A DNA stretch of 64,000 bases from Pseudomonadota bacterium (GTDB lineage Bacteria > Pseudomonadota > Gammaproteobacteria > Xanthomonadales > SZUA-38), in the NCBI GenBank assembly GCA_039033415.1, contig JBCCCR010000021.1, positions 1 through 64,000 of the forward strand, written 5' to 3'. A model generated the notes under the pieces. The model did no database searches. It saw nothing but the letters and a program-made list of their open reading frames with translations, and was not told where the DNA came from. Positions 42,749-52,666 of the stretch are shown in pieces. Numbering within the stretch: the first letter of the stretch is position 1; each line of letters begins with the position of its first letter. The position numbers and the translations under genes were made by a program.

Positions 42749-43891
42749 ATGCTTCCACGATCCCTGTTTTCTGAAGAACACGACGCTTTTCGCGATAGCT
42801 TTCGCCGGTTTCTCGATGAGCGCGCTGTACCGAAGCACGCCAGCTGGGAGGCGCAGGGCCATGTGGATCGCGAAATCTGGCGTGAGGCCGGCGAAGCGGG
42901 TGCGCTGCTCACCGCTTTGCCTGAATCGGTCGGCGGCTCAGGTGGGGATCGACTGCACAGCGCCATTGTGCTGGAAGAGGTTGCCCACAGCATGTCCAGC
43001 GGACTCGGGTTTTCGGTGCACTCCGACATTGTCGCTACCTACATCCACAAATACGGCAGCGCGGCTCAGAAAGCGGCTTGGCTTCCCAAAATGGGATCGG
43101 GCGAATGGGTCGGCGCCATTGCCATGACGGAGCCTGGCACCGGGTCGGATCTTCAGCGCATCGCCACCACGGCGGTCAAAGAGGGTGACGAATACGTCAT
43201 CAACGGCAGCAAGACGTTTATCACGAACGGCTATCACTGTGATTTGGCCATCGTTTGTGCCCGCATTGATGACGGTAGCAAGACCGAAGGCAACAACATT
43301 ACGCTGTTTGTCGTGGAATCGGCCGCGCCGGGGTTTTCCAAAGGCCGGACGCTGGACAAGCTGGGCATGAAGGCCCAAGACACGGGTGAGCTGTTTTTTA
43401 GCGATCTCCGGGTCCCGGCTGATCACATCCTAGGCAGTCCAGGTATGGGCTTTCCGATTCTGATGGCAGAGCTTGCCTGGGAGCGACTGATGATTGCGGT
43501 CGCCTGCGTGGCCGGTGCCCGCCGGGCCTTTGAGGAAACCGTGAAATACACGCGGGGCCGTGAGGCGTTCGGCAAGCCGCTGAACCGCTTCCAGAACACC
43601 CGCTTCAAGCTTGCCGAGATGAAAACCGAGATTCAGCTTGGCCAATGCCTCGTGGACCGATGCCTTGGCCTGGATCTCGAGGGCAAGCTGCCCATCGACG
43701 CCGCGGCCAGCGCCAAATACTGGACCTCGGAAATGCTCGGACGCGTCGTCGATGAGTGTGTGCAGCTGCACGGTGGTTACGGCTACATGATGGAGTATCC
43801 GATCGCCCGCTGCTATGCCGACGCGCGGGTGCAGCGCATCTACGGCGGCACCTCGGAAATCATGAAGGAAATTGTGGCGCGGTCGCTCTGA
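42749..43891 (+). CDS. Acyl-CoA dehydrogenase, long/branched-chain (LCAD) type
   Basis: 380 aa. FAD/acyl-CoA motifs IAMTEPGTGSDL (about 124-135), FITNGYH (157-163) and YGYMMEYPIARCYADARVQRIYGGTSE (344-370). The position of the MCAD catalytic Glu reads Gly (IYGGT), while FEETVKYTRGREAFGK (261-276) supplies Glu262/263 on the helix used by LCAD. Members of that type accept long and branched acyl-CoAs. The first step of beta-oxidation is thus covered. It heads the operon with thiolase, FadB-like and SCP2 proteins. The ATG has no clear ribosome binding site and lies 11 bp from the operator. Confidence 0.92.
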   Translation: MLPRSLFSEEHDAFRDSFRRFLDERAVPKHASWEAQGHVDREIWREAGEAGALLTALPESVGGSGGDRLHSAIVLEEVAHSMSSGLGFSVHSDIVATYIHKYGSAAQKAAWLPKMGSGEWVGAIAMTEPGTGSDLQRIATTAVKEGDEYVINGSKTFITNGYHCDLAIVCARIDDGSKTEGNNITLFVVESAAPGFSKGRTLDKLGMKAQDTGELFFSDLRVPADHILGSPGMGFPILMAELAWERLMIAVACVAGARRAFEETVKYTRGREAFGKPLNRFQNTRFKLAEMKTEIQLGQCLVDRCLGLDLEGKLPIDAAASAKYWTSEMLGRVVDECVQLHGGYGYMMEYPIARCYADARVQRIYGGTSEIMKEIVARSL

Positions 43892-43912
43892 CCGGCTAAA
43901 AGGGAGACTCTC

Positions 43913-45124
43913 TTGCACGCATATATTATTGACGCGCTGCGAACCCCGCGTGGTCGCGGCCGCGCTGACGGCGCGCTGAATGAAGTGCCGCCAGCCCAGC
44001 TGGCCGCAGGCGTTTTGCGCGCGGTCGCCGATAGGCATCACGTCGGCGCCAACCAGGTTGAGGATGTGGTGCTGGGCATCGTTGAGCCGATCGGCGACCA
44101 GGGAGGGAATCTGACTCGCATCGCCGCACTTGAGGCTGGGCTGGGCGAAGACGTTGCCGGCATGCAGATCAACCGCTACTGCGCTTCCGGCCTTGAGGCC
44201 GTTGCGACCGCCGCCAGCCGAATTATGGCCGGCCAGGCAGACCTCACGATCGGCGGCGGCGTTGAGTCAATGAGTCGGGTGCCGATGACCGCGTCCGGAA
44301 TTCCGATGGCGCTCGACGCCGATCTGGCAATGCCTCACTACATCGTGCCCCAGGGTATTGCGGCGGACCTGATGGCGACCAAATTTGGTTACAGCCGAGC
44401 CGACGTGGATACCTATGCTGCCGCTTCGCAGCAACGTGCCGGGGAGGCGTGGTCAGAACGCCGCTTTGATCGTTCTATCGTGCCGGTGCTCGACGAAAAC
44501 GGACTCACCGTGCTCGACCGTGACGAACTCGTGCGGCCGGACACCACGCCAGAATCACTGGGTCGCCTCAACCCCGCGTTTGTCTTGATGGGTCAGATGG
44601 GCGGAATGGATGCCGTGGCCATTCAGAAACACCCTGACGTCGAGCGGATCGAGCACGTCCATACCGCCGGCAACTCCAGCGGCATCGTTGACGGCGCAGC
44701 GGCCGTTCTGCTGGCCTCCGAAGCGGGCGCCAGCCGGCTCGATGCGAAGCCCCGGGCTGTGATTAAGGGGTTTACCGTCATTGGCACCGAGCCCTGCATT
44801 ATGCTGACCGGCCCGGAGTCTGCGACGGAACGTCTTCTGAAACGCCTCGGTATGGCGCCGAGTGACGTTGATCTCTACGAATTGAACGAGGCTTTCGCCG
44901 CGGTGGTACTGCGCTTCATGGACGAGCTGTCTCTGGACCATGACCGAGTCAACGTCAACGGCGGTGCCATTGCGATGGGGCATCCGCTGGGCGCCACCGG
45001 CGCCATGATTCTGGGCACGCTGCTCGACGAGCTTGAACGACGGGACCTCGAAACGGGCCTTGCGACGCTTTGCGTCGGCGGTGGGATGGGCATCGCTTTG
45101 GTGATCGAGCGGGTGGCGTCGTGA
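43913..45124 (+). CDS. Acetyl-CoA acyltransferase (FadA-like thiolase)
   Basis: 403 aa from the TTG at 43913 with AAGGGAGA six to fourteen bases before it. Catalytic Cys90 (NRYCASG), His357 ([14 protein letters not shown]) and Cys387 (LCVGGGMG), with NEAFAA in between; all are in place. It cleaves 3-ketoacyl-CoA with CoA, releasing acetyl-CoA or, for 2-methyl substrates, propionyl-CoA. The stop overlaps the next start by 4 bp (GTGA). Confidence 0.94.
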   Translation: MHAYIIDALRTPRGRGRADGALNEVPPAQLAAGVLRAVADRHHVGANQVEDVVLGIVEPIGDQGGNLTRIAALEAGLGEDVAGMQINRYCASGLEAVATAASRIMAGQADLTIGGGVESMSRVPMTASGIPMALDADLAMPHYIVPQGIAADLMATKFGYSRADVDTYAAASQQRAGEAWSERRFDRSIVPVLDENGLTVLDRDELVRPDTTPESLGRLNPAFVLMGQMGGMDAVAIQKHPDVERIEHVHTAGNSSGIVDGAAAVLLASEAGASRLDAKPRAVIKGFTVIGTEPCIMLTGPESATERLLKRLGMAPSDVDLYELNEAFAAVVLRFMDELSLDHDRVNVNGGAIAMGHPLGATGAMILGTLLDELERRDLETGLATLCVGGGMGIALVIERVAS

Positions 45125-47277
45125 ATAGGCCGGCGATTACAACGGAGACGGTTGACGGCGTTGGCGTCCTGACCTGGGATGATCCCAACCGGCCGGTGAA
45201 CTGCCTGTATCGTGACGTGCTGCTGGCTTTTGACGAAGCCCTGGCGGCCTTGCTGACAGACGACGCTGTGAAGGGCGTGGTGATCACCAGCGGTCAGGAC
45301 AAGTTTATCGTCGGCGCGGATATCTCGGTGCTCACGGAGATTCGCAATCTACCGCCAGAGGAAATCCTTGCGCAGAATCAGGAGTTGACGCAGCTGTTCC
45401 GGCGGATGGAAACCCAGGGCAAACCCCTGGTAGCGGCGATCAACGGCGACGCCTTGGGGGGAGGGCTCGAGCTGGCCATGGCCTGTCACGCCCGCGTGGC
45501 CGCTGCGGATGTGCCTCTGAAGATGGGGCTACCGGAGGTAATGCTTGGCGTGTTGGCCGGTGCCGGTGGCACACAGCGGATGCCACGGCTGATCGGCGCG
45601 CAGGAGGCGATCAAGGCCATGACCAGCGGTGCCAATATCCGGGTGGAGAAGGCGCTGAAACTGGGGCTCATCGACGCTGCGGTCGATCGCGACGCGCTGG
45701 TGAACCGCGCTGCAGAGATGATTCGCGCCGGTGAGGTGAAGCCCAAGCAACCCTGGGACCAGCCGGCCTGGCGGGCTACGCCCGAAGTTGATTCGCCGGA
45801 ATGGGTTCAGACGTTTGGCGCTGCGGTGGCGCTTGTGCGTGGGCGAACGCACGGCAACATGCCGGCCCCGCAGGCGATCCTGAGCTGCGTCTATCAGGGG
45901 CTGCAGCTCCCGATCGACAGCGCGCTGAAATACGAAGGCCGGCAGTTTGTGAAGCTGGTCCGGTCCGACGTCTCCAAAACGATGATCCGCACGCTGTGGT
46001 TTGCCCGAAATGAAGCCAACAAGCTGGGCAAACGTCCTCCAGGAATTGATCCGTCAGACCTTAAGGAGGTCGGTGTCCTGGGCGCCGGCGTAATGGGGGC
46101 CAGCATCGCTATCTGTGCGGCGGAGGCCGGCATGCGTTGCTGGCTGGTGGATGTGTCGCAGGAGAACGCGGAAAAAGGGAAAGACTACGCTCGAGACTAC
46201 TGGCAGCGCCAGGTCAAGAAAGGTCGGCTTGCCAAAGCAGCTATGGAAGAACGCCTGGAACACATCCGGCCGACCGCTGACTATGCCGACCTCAAGAACG
46301 CCCAGCTTGTCATCGAAGCGGTTTTCGAAAACCGCGAACTCAAGGCCAAAGTCACCGCGCAAACCGAGGCGGTCACGAGCTATCAATCGGTCTTTGGTTC
46401 CAACACGTCAACGCTGCCGATTACGGGGCTGGCCGACGCCAGTCGGCGGCCCGAGTCGTTTATCGGGATGCACTTTTTCTCGCCGGTGGAAAAGATGCCG
46501 CTGGTGGAGATCATTCGGGGCGAAAAGACCGACGACCGGGCGACGGCGGTGGCGATGGACTTTGTCGCCGCCATCGGGAAGACACCCATCGTGGTAAACG
46601 ATGCCCGCGGCTTCTACACGTCGCGCGTGTTTGGCACCTATGGGCGCGAAGCGTTTGAAATGCTTCATGAAGGCATTGCGCCGGCGTTGATCGAGAACGT
46701 CGGCCGCTCGACGGGAATGCCCATGGGGCCATTTGAGCTGATCGACATGATTGGGATCGACACCGCGCTCAAAATCTACGAGTCGGCGCGCGACGAGCTC
46801 GGCCAGGAGGCTATGGAGGCCCAGGGTGAAAACTTCTATAACCTCGACCTTCTGAGCTGGATCGTCAACGATTCGGGCCGCCCAGGCCAGAAAGCGGCCG
46901 CCGGCTTTTTTGATTACGATGGTCGCAAGACGGCTCGCCTCTGGAGCGGCCTGACCGAGCGTTATCCCGGTACGGTGGCTAACCCCGATACAGAGCATCT
47001 GAAGAAGCGCTTTCTTCATATTCAGACGCTGGAAACGCTGCGCTGCATTGAAGAAAACGTTGTCATGGCGGCTGATGATGCCGATATCGGGAGCATCCTG
47101 GGCTGGGGCTTTGCGCCGCACACCGGCGGGGTCATTAGCTACGGCGAAACCCACGTCGGCTGGCAGAGATTTCTCGCGGACTGCGAGCAGTTTGCGGCGT
47201 CCTATGGCCGCCGCTTTGAACCGAACGGCCTGCTGCGGGAGCTCGCGTCCGGCCAACGACAATTTTTCAACGATTAA
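45121..47277 (+). CDS. FadB/FadJ-like enoyl-CoA hydratase and 3-hydroxyacyl-CoA dehydrogenase
   Basis: 718 aa from the GTG at 45121. The hydratase/isomerase part (about 5-190) has the oxyanion elements [10 protein letters not shown] and [15 protein letters not shown], and [18 protein letters not shown]. The NAD-binding part starts at about 318 with [14 protein letters not shown], and the catalytic region has SNTSTLPI and [15 protein letters not shown]; the helical C-terminal domains follow. It does hydration and oxidation of enoyl-CoA. It forms a complex or pathway with the thiolase before it. Confidence 0.94.
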   Translation: MNRPAITTETVDGVGVLTWDDPNRPVNCLYRDVLLAFDEALAALLTDDAVKGVVITSGQDKFIVGADISVLTEIRNLPPEEILAQNQELTQLFRRMETQGKPLVAAINGDALGGGLELAMACHARVAAADVPLKMGLPEVMLGVLAGAGGTQRMPRLIGAQEAIKAMTSGANIRVEKALKLGLIDAAVDRDALVNRAAEMIRAGEVKPKQPWDQPAWRATPEVDSPEWVQTFGAAVALVRGRTHGNMPAPQAILSCVYQGLQLPIDSALKYEGRQFVKLVRSDVSKTMIRTLWFARNEANKLGKRPPGIDPSDLKEVGVLGAGVMGASIAICAAEAGMRCWLVDVSQENAEKGKDYARDYWQRQVKKGRLAKAAMEERLEHIRPTADYADLKNAQLVIEAVFENRELKAKVTAQTEAVTSYQSVFGSNTSTLPITGLADASRRPESFIGMHFFSPVEKMPLVEIIRGEKTDDRATAVAMDFVAAIGKTPIVVNDARGFYTSRVFGTYGREAFEMLHEGIAPALIENVGRSTGMPMGPFELIDMIGIDTALKIYESARDELGQEAMEAQGENFYNLDLLSWIVNDSGRPGQKAAAGFFDYDGRKTARLWSGLTERYPGTVANPDTEHLKKRFLHIQTLETLRCIEENVVMAADDADIGSILGWGFAPHTGGVISYGETHVGWQRFLADCEQFAASYGRRFEPNGLLRELASGQRQFFND

Positions 47278-47294
47278 CGCCAAGGAAGAAGAAA

Positions 47295-47591
47295 ATGCTA
47301 GCGGATCTGACCCGTAAGGTGGAGAACAAATTTCAAAGCTCGGACGCCCTGACTCGATCAGTGAAGTTTGATCTGGGTGACGACGGCGTTGTGGTGATTC
47401 AGCCGGACGAAACGCCGGCCGTGCATAACAACGCCGTAGATACCGAATGTACGATTACCGTGAGCGCTGATGACCTGAACGACATGGTTGACGGCGAGCT
47501 GGACGCCGCGAACGCCTTTATGATGGGTCGCATTCAGGTGACCGGCGATATGGCGGTCGCCGTGCAGCTTAGCTCGGTCATGAAGGGTTAG
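47295..47591 (+). CDS. SCP2 sterol-carrier domain protein
   Basis: 98 aa, a stand-alone SCP2 domain with the usual length and the pattern VVIQPDETPAVHNNAVDTECTITVSADDLNDMVDGELDAANAFMMGRIQVTGDM. GGAAGAAG lies just before the ATG. SCP2 domains bind long-chain and branched acyl-CoAs or sterols and present them to beta-oxidation enzymes. It is last in the dehydrogenase operon, 17 bp after the FadB-like gene. Confidence 0.9.
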   Translation: MLADLTRKVENKFQSSDALTRSVKFDLGDDGVVVIQPDETPAVHNNAVDTECTITVSADDLNDMVDGELDAANAFMMGRIQVTGDMAVAVQLSSVMKG

Positions 47592-47651
47592 CTTTCATTA
47601 GCATGGTCGAAAGATCATTCCCCTGCTCGGGGAGACCGGCTCATTTCGACA

Positions 47652-49223
47652 CTACGTCAGGTCGATCACCGACTTGGGTAACCACGGCTCGTAACGCCGC
47701 CAGTGATCGATGCTGCTCTGGTACATAGGCTGACGAACCTGCCAGCGGCTGGGCGTATTCACCAGCCGCTCCGTTTGGTGAAAGCTCATTACCCGCTCAT
47801 CCCAGGGAAGTCCGCAGTGCGATAGCAGTCGTTGGACCTCCTCATCGGGTTTCGAGACCAGCGACTCGTAGCGAAAGGTTGCCAGCCGAAGCTCAGGCAG
47901 ATGTTCCTGCCAAAACGCCATCAGGTTGCGATACAGCTCAAAGAACCCAACGAAGTTTTCGGGGGTGGTGCGGAATCCCTGCAGCGGCGCCGAAAACTCC
48001 GTGAAGTAGTTGGATACGAAAAGGGCACGGGGGTCCCGGGACAGGTGGACCACGGGCGCCCCCGGGAACAGCACGTGAATCAGGCCCAGGTAGATGAAGT
48101 TGAAAGGAAGCTTGTCAACGAAGATAGGTTCCTCAACCCCTCGGCCGGCCCCGTCGATATATGCCTGGGCCAGGCGCTCGCGGACTTGTGCCTTCAGGTT
48201 TTCAATCCCAGCAGGATAAGGTGCGCTGGCGCCGAACGTCGGGAGCCGACTGGCGAGCTGGGGTATCAGCGGCGACTCGCCCACGCCCGTCACCTGCGGA
48301 TGGCTTGCCAGAATCTGTTCGACGAGCGTGGTGCCACTTCTCGGTAGCCCAATGACAAAAACCGGTTGCGGGCCTGGACCTGTCTTGCCGATTGGGCCGT
48401 TCCAACCGCCGGCCTTAACCGACGCCTTGAGCTGACTACACTCGTTATGCAGCAGCTGCAGATCGAAGCCGCTTTGGCGGGCCAGCTGCTGATTGGCCCG
48501 CTGAGCATGCGCAAAAGCCTTGTCGTAACAGCCTTGCTGTTCCCAGGCCCGGGCCAGCGCAAAGCGTAGCCGCGTGTCGTGACTGCCAGGCTGTGCTCGC
48601 TCCAACAGTGCTTCAGCTCGCTGCACAACCGCCGGCTCTGGCGTGCCGCCCCGCATTTTGAGCAGGGCAGCGAGGGCGCCCGGGTCGTCGGGGTTAACGG
48701 CTAGTGCCTCCACCAAAAGCTGACGGGCCTCATCGAAGTGTCCGCGAGCCGTTTCCAGGTTTGCCAGGTGCACCCGGGCGGCCACCGTCTGCGGATCCAG
48801 TTCGATCGCCTGGGCAAAAGCTGACGCGGCCTGGTCCGCCTCATTTAAATCTCTCAGTACGAGCCCGAGGTTGGCGGCAACGCTGGCCATTGGCCGCAGC
48901 GCCAGCGCCCGCTGATAGGCATCCGCCGAGTCGTCAAGCCGCCCCAGCCGGCGCCACGCACCCCCCAGGTTGTTCCAGCTTTCGAAGTCCTCCGGGTAGA
49001 GCTCGATGGCGCGCTTGAGGGGGGCGATAGCCTGGTCGGGGCGTTTGGCTTGAAGCAGGAGTTTGGCCAGATCCGAGTGGACCGCGGCCGGTGCGCCCGG
49101 AATACGAGCCATCTTATGCATGGCGGCCAGCGCCGCGCCGAGGTCGCCAGCGCGCAGGCTAGCGGCTACGTCGCGGCGCAGGTTGCGACTGGCGTCGGCA
49201 AACTGGGCGCTCAGGCCGTCCAT
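47652..49223 (-). CDS. TPR-sulfotransferase fusion protein
   Basis: 523 aa. Residues about 10-250 are five to six TPR-like helix pairs (LKRAIELYPEDFESWNNLGGAW, YQRALALRPMASVAANLGLV and others). Residues about 285-520 are a sulfotransferase domain with the PAPS 5'-loop VFVIGLPRSGTTLVEQ (Gly292-Thr299) and a 3'-phosphate motif HLSRDPRALFVSNYF. It transfers sulfate from PAPS to an unknown acceptor; no signal peptide. It follows the receptor gene by 48 bp on the same strand. TPR-sulfotransferases next to TonB receptors are a pairing I have seen often; its meaning is unclear. Confidence 0.88.
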   Translation of the reverse strand: MDGLSAQFADASRNLRRDVAASLRAGDLGAALAAMHKMARIPGAPAAVHSDLAKLLLQAKRPDQAIAPLKRAIELYPEDFESWNNLGGAWRRLGRLDDSADAYQRALALRPMASVAANLGLVLRDLNEADQAASAFAQAIELDPQTVAARVHLANLETARGHFDEARQLLVEALAVNPDDPGALAALLKMRGGTPEPAVVQRAEALLERAQPGSHDTRLRFALARAWEQQGCYDKAFAHAQRANQQLARQSGFDLQLLHNECSQLKASVKAGGWNGPIGKTGPGPQPVFVIGLPRSGTTLVEQILASHPQVTGVGESPLIPQLASRLPTFGASAPYPAGIENLKAQVRERLAQAYIDGAGRGVEEPIFVDKLPFNFIYLGLIHVLFPGAPVVHLSRDPRALFVSNYFTEFSAPLQGFRTTPENFVGFFELYRNLMAFWQEHLPELRLATFRYESLVSKPDEEVQRLLSHCGLPWDERVMSFHQTERLVNTPSRWQVRQPMYQSSIDHWRRYEPWLPKSVIDLT

Positions 49224-49271
49224 CGTGACCCGCTTCGCCAGATCCCGGAACGGGGCCGAACTCGGCCAAAG

Positions 49272-51500
49272 CTAAAAGCGATAGGAGACGGTACCGTAAA
49301 GCGCTCGGGTTTCACCATAGCCCCAGCCGGCAAAGCCGGTGCCGAGGAACTGAACGAAATATTCCTCATCGGTGAGGTTTCGCACGCCGATCTGTGCTCG
49401 GACCTGGTCTTTCGGCTGGTAGGTGAGGTTGGCCTCAACCAGCGTATACGAATCGATTTGAAGGCTATTGTCGTCGTTGACCCACTGCGTGCCCACGTAG
49501 CGGGCGCCACCGCCCACACTGAACCCATCCAGGCCGCCCAGCGGCGGCAGCTGGTACTGGACGAATATGCTGGCCAGATTGTTTGGGGCGTTGGGTATCT
49601 CATTGCCGACGAGACTGTCATCGGTGAGCTCTTTCGTCACCTCGGTGTCAAGGTATGAAAAGGTGGCAATCAAATCCAGCCGTTCTGTCACCGCGCCGAT
49701 CACTTCAAGCTCAACGCCTTCATGATCCTGGGAACGGGTAGACGGACTGGCCAGTACGCCGTCGCCGACAACGGACGCCACGTCGTCGCGCTCGATGCTG
49801 AAGGCGGTAATGCCAGCGCCCAGCGCACCATCGAAAAACTCACCCTTCAGGCCAACCTCCAGCTGGGTGCCGGTTTCTGCTGGAATTGGTTGGCCGGCGT
49901 CGTCGTTGACGTTGGTAGGCAGGAAGCCCTCACTGTAGCTGGCGTAGCCAAACACCCCGTCGGTGACCTCATACACCAGGCCGGCGCGGAAGATCGTGTC
50001 GCTGACGTCTCCGCTCACATTCACATCCCGGCTGGATCCGAAGGGTCCGCCTGAGCCGCCGTTGTTGATTCCCGTCTGATCAAAATCCTCCGATTCGTAG
50101 CGCGCGCCGAGCAGAAGCTGCAGGCGGTCGGTCGGACGGAGCACAACCTGCGCCGTAAAGGCCAGATTTTCTTCGTTGCGCATGCTCTGATCCCAGGGGA
50201 AAACGGGCTGAACGGAAATCGGAATATCGCCCACACCGAAGCTCGTCGTTGGGGCCAAGATGTTGGCGAACTGGGCAAAAAAGGTGCTCGGATCCTGGAG
50301 CTGGTAGTTCTCCGTAATCTCCCGATCGCGGTACTCGGCGAGCAGGATAAAGTCGTTCTCGCGACCGAACGCGTCGAACTTCCCGGTCAGCGCAAGCTCG
50401 GTGAAGTAGGTTTCGAAGGTGTCTTCGTCATCGTAGGTGTACCAGAAGGCGAAAGGGCCCGGAACGCCAAAGCCGAACGCCTCGGGTCCGCCCAGACCCA
50501 GGAAACTCACAAACCGGTGGCGGCGTTCAGTTTCAGCGTAGCCCGAGGTGATTCGTCCCGACAGAGAATCATTGAATCGGTGCAGGACCCGGCCCGTAAT
50601 ATCTCGGTTGTCATAGTCGTTGAAGCAGCCTTCCACAAAAGAACAGCCGTTCCAATCCGAAGGAATAAAATCTGGGACCGACCCATCGCGATAGTCCTGG
50701 GAAAACAAGCTTACGGGATCGGCTTCGCCAGACTCGATGCTGGCGTCAATCTGCAGCTGGGTATTCTCACCGAAGTCGACGTCCAGGGCGAGTTTGATCG
50801 GTGTTTTTTCCAGTCCCTCGCCGTCCCGGAAACCATTGCGAGTCTCATAGCCCAGCCCGCCGTAGCCCCGAACCGTTCCCGATTCGTTGAGCGGACCGGA
50901 GTACTCGAGTTCGAGGCGGTGCGCGCTGAACGAACCGCCGCGGTAAGAAATATCGATTTCCCTTTCCGCGCTGGGTCGCCGGGTGATGATGTTGACCGCG
51001 CCACCGTAATTCAGGGTGCCAAGAACAATCGAGGTTGGCCCACGCAGGTACTCGATGCTGCTCACGCCCAGAAGGTCGCGATCAACGTTTGATGCAATCG
51101 GCAGTCCGTTTAGGAGCACACCCTCCGCCACGCTCAGATCAAAGCCGCGCGCGTTAAATCGGTTGTCAAAGCCGCCATAAGAGCCTTTGTTCACGTAGCC
51201 GGGCACCAATCCAACGGTGTCCTCCAGATCCAACGAGCCGGTCAGTTCGAGTATGTCGTCGGTGAGTACGGTAATCGCTTGAGGCGTCTCGACGATCGGC
51301 AGATTCAACTTGGTCGAACTCATGGCGTTTCTGGGGCGGAAGAATTCAGCCCGTTCCGCCACCACGACGACTTCCTCAATGAGTTCATCTTCGTCCTGCG
51401 CGATGGCAGAACTCCCAACGGCGAGGAGGGCAGCCCCGGCAGCGTGTGAGCCGGTTCGTAGGGAACGACGGATGGCCTGGCAAAGAGTGGAGACTTTCAT
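49272..51500 (-). CDS. TonB-dependent receptor (siderophore-like class) in the GntR regulon
   Basis: 742 aa, starting at ATG 51498-51500 with GAGGG ahead; a TTG 24 bases earlier is less likely. Signal peptide 1-34 (AVGSSAIAQD). TonB-box-like EEVVVVAER. The plug has PIVETPQAITVLTDDILELTG, NARGFDLSVAEGVLLNGLPI, VSSIEYLRGPTSIVLGTLNYGGAVNIITRRP, like siderophore receptors. The barrel ends in GTVSYRF. Upstream is a perfect TTGTATACAA, so it joins the D-amino acid genes on the same strand more than iron genes. The plug class shows only architecture, not substrate. Confidence 0.92.
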   Translation of the reverse strand: MKVSTLCQAIRRSLRTGSHAAGAALLAVGSSAIAQDEDELIEEVVVVAERAEFFRPRNAMSSTKLNLPIVETPQAITVLTDDILELTGSLDLEDTVGLVPGYVNKGSYGGFDNRFNARGFDLSVAEGVLLNGLPIASNVDRDLLGVSSIEYLRGPTSIVLGTLNYGGAVNIITRRPSAEREIDISYRGGSFSAHRLELEYSGPLNESGTVRGYGGLGYETRNGFRDGEGLEKTPIKLALDVDFGENTQLQIDASIESGEADPVSLFSQDYRDGSVPDFIPSDWNGCSFVEGCFNDYDNRDITGRVLHRFNDSLSGRITSGYAETERRHRFVSFLGLGGPEAFGFGVPGPFAFWYTYDDEDTFETYFTELALTGKFDAFGRENDFILLAEYRDREITENYQLQDPSTFFAQFANILAPTTSFGVGDIPISVQPVFPWDQSMRNEENLAFTAQVVLRPTDRLQLLLGARYESEDFDQTGINNGGSGGPFGSSRDVNVSGDVSDTIFRAGLVYEVTDGVFGYASYSEGFLPTNVNDDAGQPIPAETGTQLEVGLKGEFFDGALGAGITAFSIERDDVASVVGDGVLASPSTRSQDHEGVELEVIGAVTERLDLIATFSYLDTEVTKELTDDSLVGNEIPNAPNNLASIFVQYQLPPLGGLDGFSVGGGARYVGTQWVNDDNSLQIDSYTLVEANLTYQPKDQVRAQIGVRNLTDEEYFVQFLGTGFAGWGYGETRALYGTVSYRF

Positions 51501-51535
51501 CGTTGCGCCCTCAAGTGTGTTCAATCAGGCAAAGA

Positions 51536-51545
51536 TTGTATACAA
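51536..51545 (-). promoter_or_regulatory. Perfect GntR-type operator before a TonB receptor
   Basis: TTGTATACAA, a complete 10-bp palindrome, lies 36 bp before the receptor start. It lies in the 154-bp gap after the dgcN-like gene, so the receptor and sulfotransferase have their own promoter. Confidence 0.8.
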
Positions 51546-51654
51546 AATATGGTCCAATGCATACGACAAAATTCGGCGAGACACCATGCCGGGCATTTCC
51601 GGTACGGTCGGTCGGGAATCGTAAAGTAAGCTGCCGGGCAGTCTGAAGCGCGTT

Positions 51655-52659
51655 TCAGAGGGACTGCACAACCTGCGCGAGCTTTGCATCGCCGCCGCGC
51701 CCGGGGTCAGCACAGGGCAGGCCGGTCTCATCTTCCAATTGACGGAGATAGACGGCGGATTCGGTTTCGGTCATCTCCGAAGTGTTGACCGATATCGCCA
51801 CGCAGCGCGATGTAGGGCAGGTGAGTCGGGCCGCGTCCCGATAGGCATCGAGGCAGACGTCGACGGGAGGCAGCGGGCGTTTCGTGCCGATCATGTGCCG
51901 GCGCGTGGCGTGGTGACACAAGATAAGCGCTTCCGCCTGGGCGCCGTGAACCAAGCCGAGCGTGACGCCGGCAAAGGAGGGGTGAAACAGTGATCCTTGA
52001 CCTTCGATGATGTCCCACCGATCGGCCACCCCCGCGGGCGCGAGCTGTTCAGCGGCGCCGGAGATGAAGTCGGCGACCACGGCGTCGACACAAATGCCTG
52101 TGCCGGCGATCAGAATCCCCGTCTGGCCGGTCGCACGGAAAACTGCCGGTACGCCGATCTTCTCGAGTGCCCGCGTGAGCGCCAGCGAGGTGAACATCTT
52201 GCCAATGGCACAATCAGTGCCGACAGTCAGCAGGCGTCGGCCGGGGCGCGGTTCACCTGATCCGACGGTCAGCGGTTCGTCGTGATGGCGAACGTCCACC
52301 AGCCGGCGTCCGGTCCGTGTCGCAACGTCGCGCAACCCCGGATGGTCGGTCAGCCGCTGGTGCAAACCTGATACGAGGTCGAGACCGGACTCCATCGCCT
52401 CGGTCAGTGCGTCAATCCACGACGGGTCGAGGTAGCCCCCGTGATTCACGACGCCAATCACCAAGGCTTTCGCGCCCTGGCTCGCGGCCTCCTGGGGGTC
52501 GAGGTTGGGTAAGCCCAGGTTGACCGCGTCGGGCTTGAGCCGATACTGGCCCACGCACCAATCCGGCCGCCAGTGAGCCAGGCCGCCGGCGGTCTTGGCC
52601 AGCGTCCGGGAGGTGCCATCACCCAGAAACAGCAGATAAGGTGGCTTCAGATCGTGCAT
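51655..52659 (-). CDS. dgcN: DUF1611 protein, homologue of D-glutamate N-acetyltransferase DgcN
   Basis: 334 aa from the ATG at 52657-52659. P-loop-like VGTDCAIGKMFTSLAL (146-161), a ligand region RATGQTGILIAGTG (175-188), and IIEGQGSLFHPSFAGVTLG, all diagnostic of DUF1611. In marine Proteobacteria DgcN is known to acetylate D-glutamate, after which DgcA racemises N-acetyl-D-glutamate. The dgcA-like gene ends 7 bp upstream, and together they form the end of an operon with a D-aminopeptidase. Older annotation for this family is NAD-dependent epimerase. The exact D-amino acid is not proven here. Confidence 0.82.
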   Translation of the reverse strand: MHDLKPPYLLFLGDGTSRTLAKTAGGLAHWRPDWCVGQYRLKPDAVNLGLPNLDPQEAASQGAKALVIGVVNHGGYLDPSWIDALTEAMESGLDLVSGLHQRLTDHPGLRDVATRTGRRLVDVRHHDEPLTVGSGEPRPGRRLLTVGTDCAIGKMFTSLALTRALEKIGVPAVFRATGQTGILIAGTGICVDAVVADFISGAAEQLAPAGVADRWDIIEGQGSLFHPSFAGVTLGLVHGAQAEALILCHHATRRHMIGTKRPLPPVDVCLDAYRDAARLTCPTSRCVAISVNTSEMTETESAVYLRQLEDETGLPCADPGRGGDAKLAQVVQSL

Positions 52660-52666
52660 GGCAACG

